From Nectonema munidae (Eukaryota > Nematomorpha > Nectonematoida > Nectonematidae): a stretch of DNA of 64,000 bases. The number at the start of each line of letters is the position of its first letter. Positions within the stretch are counted from its first letter, which is position 1. The stretch is from contig JAUIRK010000052.1 in NCBI GenBank assembly GCA_030549495.1, positions 496,001-560,000 of the forward strand, written 5' to 3'. The notes below the pieces were generated by a model, which saw nothing but the letters and a program-made list of their open reading frames with translations, ran no database searches and was not told where the DNA came from. Below are positions 1 through 14,059 of this stretch, in pieces. A program made the translations under genes and the position numbers.

Positions 1-3000
1 AGACAGAATTGATGAACATTACATTTGAATTCAATGCATACCCTAATAATTGCCAACATATATTACGTAGAAAGAGTGACCGGAATTTTGCCGTAGGAAA
101 ACTCGCCCAGGAATTTTGGCCTCGGGAAATTGGTTGTTTACCTCCTAACAGAAACTTCGAAACATATGCTATAAAATGACCACCTTTGGTCACTCACTCA
201 CGCATAATATTTTCATCCTTAACGATTATATCGAAGATTTTGATTTTATTTGTTTGAAACATATGTTAATAAAATTTTCTCTAAGTTCCATTTCAAGATC
301 CCTTCTTCATCTCAATTAAGTTTATACAATCTATGTGGAAGACGTAATCAAATCATTCTTTTTCACATGGAGACTTCCATATGGTAACAAGATTTAGGAT
401 CGCTACTACTAAAAAACTTCGTTATAGCTAATGTTGAATTGAATAAGTGTTTCGTTAATTTCGGATAATTTTTTTAGAAAAATATACAATGAAAGCTTTT
501 GTGTGGTCGGGAAGGAGGGGACGTTTGGGGGTCTGGGAAGGGATCCTGGAGATTTCCTCGAAATGAAAAACCCCCGCGGATTTTTTGCAGAAAAAATATA
601 CAATTTAAACCATTTCTGCGCAATTTGAAAAAAACATTACCAAAATACACACTCTCAAAAAATAAACAGAGAAATATCAAAAAATATGAGAAGTTCTTAT
701 TGGTTGGATGTTGGGAGAGGCGCTTATTAGTGATTGATTAGGTATTTTGCTAAATTATTTATCAATCAATTCTTTAGTTAGTTATTAAATTGAATTGGAT
801 TAATTAAATCCCTTAATATGATGTAGTGGATTAACTTCTCAAAAAGTAGAAGGTCACGGCTTTCCAATGTTTTGGCTGTTGCAATGCTTTGTAAACCCCC
901 TCCTATGGCTGCGTCATGGAAAGAATGTTACTAAATCATAAGCTTTTTTTACCTATGAGTGTAGTGTGGAGTGAGAGAAATGCTAAAACTGCAACAAAAA
1001 CACTCTTGACTTGAAGGGTCATCATGCGGAGGAATACTCTTTCAACGGTTTAGGAATAAGTTAGAAGTGAGCAGAGATTTGAATTGATCTTTTTATTGAA
1101 ATCTTCTCGAAGGATTTGCTTCTTTTTTGTGTATTGTTTATCTCAACTTTCGTTTTCGTTTCAAAGGCAGACGAAAAAGACTAAACACGAAAAATGTCCT
1201 TCATTTCACAAAAGAAAAAGTTAGAAAGTGTGTCCATGTATAAATTGGTGGTTCGGATTCTCATCACTGTAAAATGTTTGCTATCACGATGAGTCAGTCA
1301 GGATGGTGTTGATTTAAAATATGATCATGAGCGCGATGTATTATTATTATCATCTCTTCAATCCTGTTTTATTTGTGTGTGCGCGCATCTTGTCTCAGAT
1401 GATGTGATATACATAATTGCAAAATATGAAGAAATGTTAAATACCTTGGTGTATTGTGGTGTGTGGATAGATTGCTTATATCAATATAATCAACAACACC
1501 GCTGCAATGAGTAAGGATAGCAATATCAAGGGATCAAAGAACAGAAGTTGGAAAGAGGATGATTCTTGTGGTGATTTAAAGAATAATTTTCTGTTTAGTT
1601 TGTGTGCACCACTCACTCCAAGAAAGACTTCGCTGATGGAGAGAAGGATGTAGTATGTAAGCTATGAAATCAGTTCTCTGTGTAATTTGTTAGGAGGAGA
1701 AAGACTGAAAATTTCAATCTAAAATGTAAATATTTACCTGGAAAGTGTTTCAGTTGAAATCTATCTCTGTTTGTGCATCTGCTCACGACAGATTAAAAAT
1801 AATAATGCACCACCACTCTCACATACCAATGGTGTGTATGTGGGAGTGTGCGTGGTGTATGTGTGTGTATATATTGTTGTCACATCTCACGGTGACCACG
1901 AACACAGCACACCACCACCACCACCACCACAAGAATATTTTAATATGGATGTTTTGACATCGAGTGATTTTGATTGATGTGAGCAGCATGTGTATGCAAA
2001 AATTTCGGAATCGGTCCAATGCAGTTTTGGAAGATGTTACGCTTTTTCGCAAAATTTAGCTTTTTTCGAGTTAAAATTTTAATGATATTACTGTATTTAA
2101 ATTTGCATGCGTCAGCCTAAAATTATTGAAACCTGGAAATTCTTGATTTTTTTGAAAAAAACGGGGATATTTTGCCTAGAACCGGGAGAACTGAATTAAA
2201 TATCTACACAATTCTAAAGTGAATGAACTTTTGTGTATTTGGATAAAACATGTGGGACTTCTTAAAGATGTATAAAATTCACTTCGTCTTCTGATTGACA
2301 TTTGTTATAACAACCCTTGTTCTAGAGTAGACCATTAGAATTAGCTTCCTAACGCTTTTTTTTTTAATTATTTCATCCTTTTTACTTTGTTTAAAAAATT
2401 ACTTTTGATCAAGCATGGATGCACTTCAATGAGAGCACAATAAAATGCATATCAATTTATTTGAGAGAAAATTTAATTTTAAAATAAGAAAATACACATA
2501 TGTCAAATTTCCAGCCTTAAACCTCCTTTGCAGACATTTGAGGTTAGTTGGAGTGAAATGTTTACAATTGATATGATATTGATTTCGTTTGTTTCTTTGT
2601 TACGTAGTAGTAGTAGTAGATTAGTTAATGCAATTGTTATTTGCTTAGTTTAGCTAAGGTTAGTAACAATTCTAACGAACAAACTCGATAACAATCTAAA
2701 TATTTTTACTTCCTAGAATTCGCGTGGAAAGACTGATTTTCATCAAATGGTCAATTGTACAGTATACAATTGATCCAAAAAGACTAATCTCTCTCTCTAT
2801 ATATGTGTGTTTGGCATCACTACATTTATGAGTTAAGTTCAAATGCTATTATATATGAAAACATAAATCCATTATAGTTGCTTGAAACAAAAAAATATGG
2901 AAGCATCCCAAAAATTTGGATAACGACGAAAACAACAAAAAGTGAAAAAGAGAGGCTTTGTTGATTTGCGATTCCTATAAATTTTAATTTGGGAAAAATC

Positions 3001-5263
3001 TGAATGAAAAAGTAATAAATTAAAATTGATAAAATCTTAAAGAAAGTAAAAAAATGATTTACAGAACAGCGTGTGTACAAACATAAATAATTTTCACACA
3101 TTTGTAATCAACTTTTCAAATCTATAGCAATAAAGAAAAAATAGGAGAGATATTGATTTCTTTTTCACATAGTACTTTTATTAATTGATTTTATTGATTA
3201 ACTTTAAATATAGTTGAAAGAAATGAAAGTTTGTGCTTTATTTTATGATTTATTATTATTATTGATATTTCGTAAAGAGTCATAATTAAAAATCTTCAAG
3301 ATGTTTACTCTTAATAAATAAAAAAGTTTAAAAAAAATTGTAAAAATGATATTGACCACCATTTTAAAAATGCAAAAAATGTAGGATGTCAAGATTCGGA
3401 AATCAATGTTATAAAGGTTAAACCATGCAAAAAAATTTGAATTCTTATGCTCCTTTCTGAGTAATTTAATTTTATCATATAAGGAAAAGACAAATAAATC
3501 ACACTTTCTTAAAGTTTTAGAGTGCTCGTATTTTAACATTTTATTTTATGTCCCATACCCTTATGTGCTAATCAGAAAAATTAATTGGCATTAAATTGAA
3601 AAAAATTAAAACAGCATACGTCTATTTCACGAATTTCAAGAAAACTTTGTCCCAAAAAAATGGCGCAACTCATTCGTACACACATGAAGAAAAGTAATCA
3701 ATTTTTGGCCTATCGGATGGAGAAAGCGATTTTAAATGATTGCTTGTTAAAGCTCACAAAACACACAAACACAGGCGACACTTTTTGATAGTATTTGATA
3801 TGATATAATCTCTTTCATTTTATTAGAAATTTGAATTGAAAGCCTTTTGTTGTGTAATGTCGTGGTAATCCGTTCATTTTTTTTTTCAAAGCTCGTTATT
3901 ATTATTATCATCATCATCATCATCGATTCTTATTGATTTTTTTATCATGGCTTAAAAATTTGTATTTTTCAATTCATTTTTGAATTATATACGAAATTTG
4001 AGGAACGCGTAGTTCACGTGTAACAAAAATATTTTTGTCTGCTAATTTTTGGGTATTTGCACGGTATTGGCCTTGTCTGCCCAAATGAAAAATTTGTTTC
4101 AAAAAGTGAGCAAATCTTTTGAAAGACATTCAAACCTGACTAATCAAAAACAGAATATATAAAAAAAAACTTATTCTCACAACAAAATTATTCACTTTAT
4201 GAAAAATACGATGATTCAGTATATAGTTGAATAAAGTTTAAATGAACCTATAACTAGAAAAAAAGACTATCTGGTTGAATTCTAGCTATTACATTGAGTC
4301 GGTTTTTTACGCATCTCAAATTTCGAGTAAGAACTTTTTATCTTATGACGTGATTTAGAAACAGATATACAAGACTATGAGGGTACTTGGATACCAATTC
4401 ACCCCTCTCCTCCTCTATTCATCTTAGAAGTAAGTCACTTTTGGAGTAAGTGGCTTTAAACTCCTTGTTTGTGAATTAAATGAGTTTGAAATCATTTAAA
4501 ATATAAAAATGACACAAAATAGTTGTGCTCTTGATACGGAAAGAAAGACATTTTGACAACTATAATTTTTACTCACAAAATCGAATAGCAGATTGTTTTT
4601 TTAAAAGTGAACAGTGTATAATTTCGCCAAAGTTGAAAAAACTCAATTGTAAAATTTTCCAATTTTTTAATGGAATTTTTTTTAACTAAACTAAAAATAG
4701 CATATTTGACGGTATTCATGCATATGAAAAAATAAACACTTTTCTTATATGGAGCCATGTTTGATACGGACCATATGGCATAATTAAGGTTTTCAGACGA
4801 ATGCATTTTGCGGTTCTGCAACTATCACTGAATACATTGTTAATAACTTCAATACTGTTCTTTTCTTCCACTTTGATCCTGGAATTCTTAATTTATCCTG
4901 TAATAATATAAGCATCATATTCATAAGTAAAACTTCTGAATCATAAATATTTTTTGTGTAACCAATGTGGCTTGTAACCACTTTTTGTTTTCATTGTGTA
5001 ATTTTAAGGATATATGAAGCGCCATTTTTTTTTAAAATAAATTTGAGATATTTTTGATTTCTGATTGTAAACATCAAATTTTTTTTTACGAAATCTGTAT
5101 TTTTCCTTTTTTCATCAACGTATATTTTTAATGATTAATTACAAACACCTATTTATAGTGTAAGGTGAAAAACTGAACATTTTCCAATCCTACCCTAAGA
5201 TAAAAGAAATATGATGCGAATGGCGGCTTTGAATCTAAATTTCTGTATCACTTTTGAGAGTAA
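1..5263. other. AT-rich DNA without recognisable genes
   Basis: Only short open frames occur and none resembles a known protein. Small simple runs are visible: (CAC)n near 1911-1931, which is read as poly-His, (AGT)n near 2606, and ATC runs near 3905. No RNA gene is recognised. Confidence 0.6.
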
Positions 5264-5389
5264 GGTAAAGGTACCGTGGGATGTTTTCATTGAGAAGGCG
5301 CACAATTATACCGCTTGTAGGGAACTATGAGAAAGTAGGCTTGATGCGGGATCGAACCCCAGTATCTAACCAACCTTACTCACGCCCCC
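5264..5389 (-). repeat. tRNA-derived SINE, family 1
   Basis: On the minus strand it starts GGGGCGTGAGTAAGGTTGGT and has a box B GGTTCGATCCC-like segment, then the shared tail CTACTTTCTCATAG and GTACCTTTACCTT. A short internal stretch is missing compared with 22631-22776. Confidence 0.75.
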
Positions 5390-6617
5390 TGATTTGCAGT
5401 TCTACTTGGCAAGAAGATGTATTTTCACTAGTATAAATAAGTATAGTTCACAAAAGTTTGCGTTGCAAACTTTGATATCTGAGTAAGTCAAATTTGTTTG
5501 TTCTATCACAAGTATTTTTTGTTGCGAAAGTGAACAACACTTTTTCTCATTTTAAGGTCTTTAATTTTTTGCTTTAACACTTATTTTCTGACAGTACCCA
5601 ACTTTGAACAAATGTCCTTTCATAAAAGCCGTTCATCTCTTGCATAACACTCAGCGGTCTATGTGGCATTATGGCATACCAACTTTTTACTATCTCTATA
5701 ACTAATATTATATCTTATATTATTGCATTTTGTTCAAATGGGTTGTAAGTCGTAGCAAATCCTTATATTATTTTTATATCCATATATTAGTCTTTTCAAA
5801 TAAATTCCTCCTTACCCATTCTACTTCTACCACTTCTCCGTGTGAGAAGTGATAGAGATCACATTCTCTCTCTCTCCTCATTCTTATCCCCTCTAGACAT
5901 CAAGAAGGGAGGAGTAATTAGAAGAAGGGGTGTATCTGGTGAGTTGTTTACCCAGGGAATGCCACGGCTTTCAAGGGGAATCTCCTCTTGTAAGCCACCC
6001 CAAACAACAAAGACACTTCAGAAACAGACATTGCTTAAGTCTGAGACGCAAATACTTAAAAATATTTGTCAATTCGCTCTTGTAGACCCTCCTTTTAATT
6101 AATGAACGACGTAAGAAAGCGCTATATTTAGTGAAACTTCGCTAGCACGCAAAGAAACGATTTGTGAAATAAAGCAAGGATTCAACACAATATAAAAGAA
6201 CTTATTTTCTGTGAAACTTCTTAATCCATTTTTCATTTAAAAAAATTTCCTTTTTCCTGTGCTATAGTTTTGAATTTGGTATTACCCAAAATTAAAAATG
6301 TACGCAAATTTTGACCGCTAAAACCAAATATTACTTGCTCATAAAAATAGTCCTTAAATGAAAGGAATAGAAGATAGTCTGGCTTTAAAATTCATTTACT
6401 GAAAAAAAGAATTAGTAATATTGTTATTTGGAGAGTAAAAAAAGTAGAGAAAAATTTTTTTACTTGCTATTACCATTACTATATCTAAAAAAGTTATAAA
6501 TTAGTTATTTTTATTTTAACAAAATTATTCTATATAGATGGCGTTAATTTGTTCATATTATATCCAATATTTTGATAAAAGCCTTTAATTACATTGTCGT
6601 ACAGATATAGTTAAAAT

Positions 6618-6648
<31 letters not shown>

Positions 6649-8509
6649 CCTATTTTCCAATAGTAACTAGAAAAGTAAGCCTTTTTAATGTTTTTTTTTT
6701 AATTTTTGGTCATTTGTTCAAATAGTTATATCAGAAGGTTCTCTTTAATTTTCACACCTTTTCCCCACGTATTAACTTTAATCATAATTGGAGTTGTCCA
6801 AATTTTTCCTAATGACTATATTTTTATCAAGATTTACTGGTCTAACATTTTTTAGATTTGATGATTAGAGAACGCAACGAGTTTATTAATATGAAAAATT
6901 AACTTAAATAACAAACTTATAAATTCACTCTAATAGTAAGATAAACTACACAACTTTTTAAAAAAAAACTTTTTTTTAAATTTACAGCTGGTTTATTGTA
7001 ATTACTTTTATTTACTATCATGCATTACTGAGATTCCTTGGTTAAATGGTTGAGAATGCCATTTTGAGTTTTGAGTGAAGAAAATGTTAAGTTAGAGCAC
7101 ATCATCATTCTAACTTTGGGTATAGGTAAAATAACAAAGAAATATTTAATAAATAACAATCTAGCATACAATAGTCCATATATCAATGTTTAGATCTAAT
7201 ATTGCCAGAAATATATATTATGTATACATACTGGTTTTAAAATGTTTTCATTTTGCTTGATAAAATTTGCTAGATAAGTTAGATAAATTATTTTGAAAAA
7301 CAAATGATTAGTGCTATTCTGCAAGTTAGTAATAACCAAGAAATTAATTAATTTTAAGATATTCAGTTTAATTAATTAATTGTTTTGACATACTGGTTAA
7401 TTATGACATACTGGTTAACTTTGAAGGTAAAATTTTGAGTTAACCTCTTAAGCAATTTGATCTCAAAAGAAGCAGAAGATAAGGAATTTGAATGAGAACT
7501 TTCTTTAACATCTGATATTTATTTTCAAAAATTAATCGCTGCCTTTATCTTAAAGGGTGATAATATAAAAAAGTTTTTCGTTTCCTAGAAAATCTACAAT
7601 TCTTCTTTGCATAATCTTAAAATCTATCACATTTTTAAAAGTGAAAAAATGTGCAAAATTTCTAAAGAGAGAAAAGTTTAAAGGAAGAATATTCAAAATG
7701 AGAGTTTTCTGTTTTTAGAGTTAATTAATGTTTATTCAACCTTTTTCAACAATGAATTAATTATTTTTTAAGCAATAAAACTTTTAAATCTAAAACCTAA
7801 TTGAACCCTTGAAAACTTAATAGAAGCAAAGCCAATGCATTTCTATCGACAAAACCGAAATTATATTGTGGATCGATAAGAGAAAGCCATAGATGTTCAA
7901 GAGTGAAATTTTGACTTTAAAACATACCTAGTGTTTTTGCCAAGGATTAAAGTTTGTTTCTGTAATCGTTCAATATTAATAAAAGTGTTACAAACAGTGA
8001 ATCGTGTAACCCAGATTGGAAGTAGAGATATTATAAGGATACTTTTTTAATAATCCAATCCAGGTGAAGAATGTAATCGAATACGGCCTTACCGAAAAGT
8101 AAAAGGTATACCTTTTTAAAGAGAAAAAGGAGATATTGATGAAGAGAAATGGTGAGTAAAGATTTTGGGCATAACAAAACACTTTATTTGTAGGGAAAGT
8201 GGATGCATTAATGTGGGTTGGGGATAAAAAAACGTTTTAGCGTTTGTACGTGAAAGCAAAGAAGGGCCTACCTGTAGACGCAAATTCTTTGTAAAGTTGA
8301 GTCGAGAAGAATAGGTGATAGACGATGATTGTGTTGTGAATGTGTGTTTCTGTGTACTAAAACTAAAGCAATTATACTGGAGCTTTTAAAATGGGTGTAT
8401 TATATATATTTCCAATCTTTACAATATAGCATTATTATGCTTCAATGCACAGCTTTGTATAAAAACGACTACACCCCATGTATATCAATTTTCCATCATA
8501 TTATACCAC
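5390..8509. other. AT-rich DNA without recognisable genes
   Basis: No gene or clear transposon is recognisable, apart from the (AT)n run. The frame at 5842-6102 lacks any family signature. Confidence 0.6.
6622..6648. repeat. (AT)n microsatellite
   Basis: About 13 AT units in AT-rich unique sequence. Confidence 0.85.
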
Positions 8510-10217
<1,708 letters not shown>

Positions 10218-11336
10218 TTACAATTTTTTAAAGATAGTTAATTGCAAGTTAATTAGGTTCAATTAAACTTTTATTTGTGTCAAAATTAAATTACTTGATT
10301 CTATACTAAAGTATAATGTCAACAAAAAAGTTGATATTGAAAAATAGTGTTAAATCCGAAATCGATCACAATTTGTATATGTTACCTTTAAACACACCAA
10401 TAAAATGTAATTGCATTTGAATGCGCGCAGACACAATTGATTTAAAACAAGCCCGATTTTGATACCTTTAAATTATTATTAATAAATCTATTTGATATTG
10501 GCAAATTGATTTCATTACATATCAATTATACTGTATGCATTAATGTTTAAAGACAATTCTCAAATCTAAGCTTATTTTCTACGTGGAAAGAATTAGGGGG
10601 AGTTTTAGTTAAAAGACGCTGCTTATCTGATTTACACACAAAAATCAATGCGCAAAATATTCTGAGATATTTTTGAATTTTGTTTCTTTTGTTATCTCTA
10701 TGTCTGTATGTCTCTGTATAACATCTGAGCAGTTTAGGGCTTTTAAATTGAAAGCCAGTCATGAAATTTATTCGTTTTTAGTCAAAAATTATTTAAAAAA
10801 TATGACAACTTCAACGAATTACTTCTATCTTTAGTTAATTTTAACGTAAATTCGAGCAAGGAGGCTTCATATATTAATTTTTATGAAATGGGCAATACCG
10901 TACTTTTGAGATGATTATTATATAGGAAATGTTGTCTGCTTAATTTTGCCTTCTACACGACTAAATATGGATATTTTTATGAAATTTAAAAAAAACTGGA
11001 CTTCAATAAACAAGAATAATTATGTCTATTTTAAAGGAAGAACAACAGAAAAATTAATTGCCCAAAGATTGTACAAAAAATTTCATAAGACAGAAATTAA
11101 AATTAATCGGGATGGGAAGGATCATAGAGAATTCTTGGAGCCATCTTTCATTGCTTTAAGAGAAATGCCTTAAATAAGCATACATTTTACAGCTCCAGGC
11201 GCATGTCACAGAGCGAGGCGGATGGCTGGAATGATATAATCTGTAAAATTGGATCTTTTTGCGTCAACAGATTTATTCAAGCCACGAAGAAAAAATGCCT
11301 TGATACGCTTAAATGTTTTTATACTATCTGTCTATC
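10218..11336. other. AT-rich DNA without recognisable genes
   Basis: A 75-codon plus-strand frame (10946-11173) is lysine-rich and unassignable. Nothing else stands out. Confidence 0.55.
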
Positions 11337-11340
11337 TTAA

Positions 11341-11470
11341 CCCATTTACGACCAATGTTCCGATTTTGGAACATAAGTAATTTCATCTTCGTCTGCTTTT
11401 TTCAATGACTTTGAATATAAATTGTCTGCGTTTTTTTAGATATCGTCTGCTTTGCTTGGTCTTAAATGGG
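11341..11470 (+). mobile_element. TTAA-flanked piggyBac-like MITE, copy 1
   Basis: It is flanked by TTAA (11337-11340, 11471-11474). The ends CCCATTTACGACCAA and TTGGTCTTAAATGGG are inverted repeats. A 7-bp subterminal hairpin (ATGTTCC/GGAACAT, 11355-11374) follows the left end. Three internal GTCTGC motifs are present. It shares nearly all bases with copies at 18946 and 20034. TTAA target and CCC ends are typical of piggyBac-group elements. Confidence 0.85.
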
Positions 11471-11763
11471 TTAATGCTGGTTTCCAGCTCAGGATTCGAG
11501 TGATGCACCTAAAAAGTGATTTAGACACTTTAGTAAAACTTGGAGACCAAAAGTTTAAATCTCATTTGTGTTACTTACCTGAACATTTATTTCCTTTGTA
11601 CTTTTTTTCTCGAGAAGACAAAACGTAAAAAATAAAATGGTGGAAGCATTGCAGAAAGGAAACTTTAGTGGAGACAGCAAACGAATAATAGAAAAGAAGA
11701 TTACTTCGTTTAAAGAAATGAATGCATCGGATTTTATTACATCAAAATAATGTCGTTTTTTAA

Positions 11764-11887
11764 CCCCATTTGAAGACCAAAATTTTGAAGATGATTCGTC
11801 TGCTTTCTTTTTCAATGGAATTTTATATATTCAAAGCAGACGATTTTCAATTCTTGGGACACTGGTGTCCCACTGGTCCTCAAAGTG
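11764..11887 (-). mobile_element. TTAA-flanked MITE, diverged relative in reverse orientation
   Basis: TTAA flanks it (11760-11763, 11888-11891). The ends are CCCCATTTGAAGACCAA and, on the other strand, CACTTTGAGGACCAG. A 7-bp hairpin GGGACAC/GTGTCCC sits next to the right end, and a GTCTGCTTT motif recurs inside. The layout mirrors copies 1-3, but the sequence is only partly alike. Confidence 0.65.
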
Positions 11888-11891
11888 TTAA

Positions 11892-14059
11892 AGTGTTAAA
11901 ATGTGTTCTTCTTTACTTTTGATCCATCTTTGAACAAAGAAAAAATTAGCAATCTTAAAGTTGTGAATGATTCTGAAGAACGAATGGTTAAACTAGCTAA
12001 TAACTTTAACAATATAATTGCAAACAAGAAAGAACAAAAAAGTCAACTTTAATGTGAAAGATTGACATGCTAATTTTCATTCTTTTCTAGATAAAATATA
12101 AACTTGCAATTAAAAAAAAATATATATATCATTTTATAAAATATGTCCGTAAGTTTTACATCTTGATTTTTAGTTATGCATAGATATACTTTCGGTCCTG
12201 TGAACAATTTCTAAACGAATATTTAAACTTTCACATTTTGAGAATAAGCTTATTTTATATATTAGAGTAGGAGTTTTTGAAGTTTGACTACTCTCAAAAT
12301 GAAATTTGAAAGGCTGGAGTAAAGCGAATGTAATGTATGATTGTGCATCTAGAGCCCTTGGGAGTAAAAGACATTTTCTCCACAACATCAAACACATACT
12401 AAGTATAAATCAAATCTTCTCAACCCTGCAAAATAGACGTTACACGTGCAGCGTGCAAATTTAGCACATTATCCTAAGTTTTCTTTAGGCCATTTCTCTC
12501 TCTCTCTCCTTCCATGTCTTTCTACAAATGTGATTCGATCTCTGTTATAAGAACATCATGCATTTCCTTGACTTTCAATACTTCCTTCACTCTAAATTTC
12601 CTTGTTCCCTATCAATGTCTGAATGTTTTTCACAAGCCAAAGTTTACAAAATCTTTCTATTACTTTACTGTATACACCATTTTGGCATTGAATCTGCATC
12701 CATTTTTTTCACTTTGAATTCGTTCTGATATATTTTCAATATGATTTTTTTATTACAAATTACTCTCTTAATTAAACAAAATTAAGAAAATTGATAAGAT
12801 AACAATGAACTAACTTTGATAATTATTAAACCTGACAAGTTTTGTTTAATTTACTATCCAAGCGCATTTAATCCTAATAATGATGTTTATTAAGTTAAGA
12901 GAATTATTTTTTTGAAGGTTTTTTGAAATTTCCCATTTTTATAAGTAAATAACTACATTTAAAGACAGTTTTTGGCTGATTATAATAAACTTTTCCAACT
13001 TTTATAAGCATTTTTATCAACAAAAAAAAGGTTATTTTGACTTTAGGCATACTTTTTGAAAATAAATTTTATTTCAAAATTAAATTATCTTAATTAATTT
13101 TATTCTTTAATAAATTCCTAGTTGATTTAATGGAAAAAATATTTGAAAAGTATTTTGAAAGTTTTTGAAAAAATTAGATAGTATTTTAAATTAACATACT
13201 AATTTGAAATAAATAAATTTTATTGAAAAAATATGAGGACCAATTCAAAGGGAGAAAGGACGAATTCAAAGGGAAAATGTTATATATATATATATGAAAA
13301 CTTTGCTCTGTCTCTATTACAAGATTTGTTCTAACACGATAGCCCCGTAGTAACTGGAACCGTAATCTCAAACAGCCCTTCTTACGTCACTGTCTAGCAC
13401 TCATATGCCTCTTTTATAACATTCTTTTAATTATTTTGATGATTCCGATGTGGGCAAACTGCTTCCGAACTTCTCATTTGGCGCATGAATCCTTTTTATG
13501 AATTTTATGAATTCTGCGTACTTCTGTAGTTGATTCTGATTCCTATCGGGATGTTTTTGTTGTAGCATGATCCTTCCTTATAAAGCCAAAATAGATTCAG
13601 ACTTGAAAATAGGTAATTGCTTTTTGGAATACAAAATATTCATTGAATCAATTTAAAAGTAGAATTGGAGGCATATACACATTTATGCAAAACTCAGGCT
13701 TCCATTTGTATTTTTCCTTACATTTAATCATTAGATATGTGTTATTTTTGATTTTTTTTTTTGTAATAAAAAAGTCAGTAGAACATATTTGCATAATTTT
13801 TGATATTTTTGAAAGATTTTGTCAATCTTTTCTTGAATTATCCTGTAAGAGTAATACGGATTACCGGAATCTTGGTATATATGACATTAATTAATTTTAA
13901 AAATTCAAGGTCAAGTAAAAAATGTGCATTTTGAAAGAAAAAAAAAGTAGAGAAATTTATTTGAGCATTTGATCATCACATGTAAAAAAAATTGGAATCT
14001 TTGTAGAAATCATTATAACAAGATGGAGGAAATATTTTGATGTTTGCATTTGGACCACA
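11892..14059. other. AT-rich DNA without recognisable genes
   Basis: Short open frames only; the minus-strand frame 12170-12397 and plus-strand frame 13643-13894 have no recognisable motif. A short AT run lies near 13280. Confidence 0.55.

Noticed and set aside
1745-1977. His-rich small frames
   Set aside because: They come from a (CAC)n run; no start context or homology.
10946-11173. 75-codon lysine-rich plus-strand frame
   Set aside because: No recognised motif and typical of chance frames in AT-rich DNA; not called as a gene.
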